Assembly: GCA_045604805.1 (NCBI GenBank)
Contig: JAZUOT010000047.1
Span: forward strand, 1 to 53,658
DNA: 53,658 nucleotides
From: JAZUOT01 sp045604805
GTDB lineage: Bacteria; Bacillota; Clostridia; Oscillospirales; Acutalibacteraceae
Direction: 5' to 3'
Part shown: in pieces, positions 52,287 to 53,658 of the stretch
Position numbering within the stretch: position 1 is the first letter of the stretch
Layout: the number at the start of each line of letters is the position of its first letter
Notes under the pieces: generated by a model
What the model saw: only the letters and a program-made list of their open reading frames with translations
Databases searched by the model: none
What the model was told of the DNA's origin: nothing
Translations under genes and position numbers: made by a program

Positions 52287-52414
52287 AAACTCACTCCTAA
52301 TAGGTATGAATTTATAATTTCCTAAAAATATAAAAAAATACATTACAAATGTTGCTATCTCAATAGCTTTCATCTGACACCAGATAGATATTAATAGAAA
52401 ATTTTGAAAGAAAA

Positions 52415-52741
52415 TTACTTCTGAACAAAAAGATTAAAAACATTATTTTTAAAAATAAAATTATTAGGAGAGAAAGGTATCCTGTATTGAATATTAGGAG
52501 TGCCCTTTTTCGAGTGTTTGGAGAAAAGAAGAAAATAATAAAGGAAAAAAACAGATTTTAAATTGGGGAATAACTTTTTACGAAAGACAAAATTATTAAA
52601 AGCATTAACAAAAATTTTAAGAACAGCTTTTATAGTATCAAGCGAACGAAAAAAACACTTAGCTCTACGGTGCAGAGCGGGAAAGTAATGTCTCAAATCA
52701 GAATTTACCCCTTCCACGGTATAAGTTTGGATTTTATTATT
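52415..52741 (-). pseudogene. IS1-type transposase C-terminal remnant
   Basis: The frame KIQTYTVEGVNSDLRHYFPA and RRAKCFFRSLDTIKAVL matches the C-terminus of IS1-family DDE transposases. The frame is closed by a stop just upstream (about 52742), so the N-terminal two thirds are gone. No inverted repeats recognised. Composition is host-like, so the insertion is old. Confidence 0.7.
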
Positions 52742-52860
52742 TTAGGGAAGTATGTTTTAATAGATCCTGTTTTTTTTTATTTATAAGAGACAATCCCAAA
52801 TATTGTATAAACCGATTGGCTGTAGAGCTGCAGAATATAAGCAATACATATGAGAATTTA

Positions 52861-52903
52861 CAAATTTGCTATTACGGCAAATTTGCAGAATCCCGAATTC
52901 TGC
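52861..52903 (-). terminator. tandem hairpins after the repeat-protein gene
   Basis: Minus strand: GCAGAAT/ATTCTGC (52885-52903) followed by a perfect nine-bp CAAATTTGC/GCAAATTTG (52861-52885), 24 bases past the stop codon. No long T-run, so termination strength is uncertain. Confidence 0.5.
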
Positions 52904-52926
52904 CCCCTAAAGATACAGGTGGCTAT

Positions 52927-53658
52927 TTATTTATCTAGCAGTATTTGGACTGCTCTTTTGTATGTTCTTTTGGCGTCTCTGCGTTGCTCTTCGGCGTCTC
53001 TGCGTTGCTCTTCGGCGGCTTTGTGTGCCTCTTTGGCGTCTGCGGATGCCCTTGCGGCGTTTATATGATTTCCTGCCTGTTTGAATAGCTTTTCGGCGGT
53101 TAAGTATGACCTTTCGGTGGCTTCGTATGCCCTTGCGGCGGCTTTAGGATCTCCTGCATCTATGTGTTGCTGTGCGACGTCTGCGGATGCCCTTGCGGCG
53201 GCTGCGGATGCCATTCCGGCGTCTGCTAATGCACTTGCGGCGGCTTTAGGATCTCCTGCAGCTATGTGTTGCTGTGCGGCGTTTGCGGATGCACTTACGG
53301 CGGCTTCGTATGCACTTACGGCGGCTTCAGGATTTATTGCACATCTGGCGACGTTTATGTGTTGCTCTGCAACAGCTAAGTATGCACTTGCGGCGGCTTT
53401 AGGATCTCCTGCAGCTATGTGTTGCTGTGCGGCGTTTGCGGATGCCATTGCGGCAGCTTCGAATGCCCTTACGGCGTCTGCGGATGCACTTACGGCGGCT
53501 TCAGGATCTCCTGCATCTATGTGTTGCTGTGCGACGTCTGCGGATGCCATTGCGGCGTCTACGGATGCCATTGCGGCGTTTGCGGATGCCATTGCGGCGG
53601 CTGCAGGATCTCCTGCATCTATGTGTTGCTGTGCGGCGTTTGCGTATGCACTTGCGGC
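52927..53658 (-). CDS. alanine-rich repeat protein, TPR-like (partial, N-terminus outside window)
   Basis: The frame is open to the right edge (243 residues seen). It consists of imperfect units of about 34 residues containing AQQHIDAGDPKAA or AQQHIAAGDPKAA, followed by runs of Ala/Ser/Asp/Asn. The length and the H-x(3)-GD-P-xAA-xxY pattern recall TPR/SNAP-like helical hairpins. The last 50 residues are charged (KAAEEQRRDAEEQRRDAKR) and predicted coiled coil. DNA units are also repeated, so copy number may vary. Function and localisation are unknown. Confidence 0.6.
   Translation of the reverse strand, partial: AASAYANAAQQHIDAGDPAAAAMASANAAMASVDAAMASADVAQQHIDAGDPEAAVSASADAVRAFEAAAMASANAAQQHIAAGDPKAAASAYLAVAEQHINVARCAINPEAAVSAYEAAVSASANAAQQHIAAGDPKAAASALADAGMASAAAARASADVAQQHIDAGDPKAAARAYEATERSYLTAEKLFKQAGNHINAARASADAKEAHKAAEEQRRDAEEQRRDAKRTYKRAVQILLDK

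Overview
The window comes from a spore-forming, low-GC Firmicute, most likely a clostridium. Evidence: an AT-rich chromosome, a spoVM gene directly after rsgA-thiN (the Bacillus/Clostridium order), a SpoVAF-type GerA protein, a group II ECF transporter module and RecD2. I cannot name the genus.

Host part, 1-28.9 kb. At the left edge is a partial polytopic membrane protein. A long minus-strand operon, ruvC-ruvA-ruvB-glmM-methyltransferase-ecfA1-ecfA2-ecfT-truA-(beta-propeller protein)-cvpA, appears to start from a good promoter at about 11.87 kb. Next is a gtrB-gtrA-gtrII type three-gene glucosylation operon. Its promoter carries a run of 14 G between the -35 and -10 boxes, so it looks like a phase-variable switch. 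Then come comM, a DUF1540 mini-protein, a pyridoxamine kinase, a beta-helix protein, the queA-tgt-recD2 operon, and a plus-strand asd-dapA-dapB-rsgA-thiN-(51-aa protein)-spoVM run.

Mobile part, about 28.88-50.82 kb. A roughly 22-kb mobilizable element of higher GC lies just after spoVM. I place its ends at 37-bp imperfect inverted repeats. It carries a large serine recombinase, a MobQ-type relaxase, a DUF3847 protein, a recognisable RSF1010-like oriT, a TnpW-like protein, a DUF6809 protein and tnpV. These are hallmarks of the Tn4451-related family. The cargo is nutritional. A B6-type module (ECF S-component, radical SAM protein, pyridoxal/pyridoxamine kinase, divergent MocR/PdxR regulator) sits beside a thiamin-salvage operon (thiW-thiM-thiE-HAD phosphatase-hypothetical-thiD-tenA-thiZ-thiX-thiY-thiN) controlled by two TPP riboswitches in series. 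The S-components have no ECF ATPases or T-subunit on the element and probably borrow the host EcfA1A2T found at 4.8-7.4 kb. The MocR protein has lost its PLP lysine and is truncated. Near its right end the element is itself interrupted by a 3.5-kb RIT element: three overlapping tyrosine recombinases between 93-bp inverted repeats, splitting tnpV.

Host part, 50.8-53.7 kb: a SpoVAF-like germination protein, a decayed IS1-type transposase fragment, and a partial alanine-rich protein built of about 34-residue repeats that runs off the right edge.

The best candidates for something new are the poly-G promoter of the gtr operon, the vitamin B1/B6 mobile element that relies on host ECF machinery, the lysine-less MocR regulator, and an unassigned structured RNA between the TPP riboswitches and thiW.
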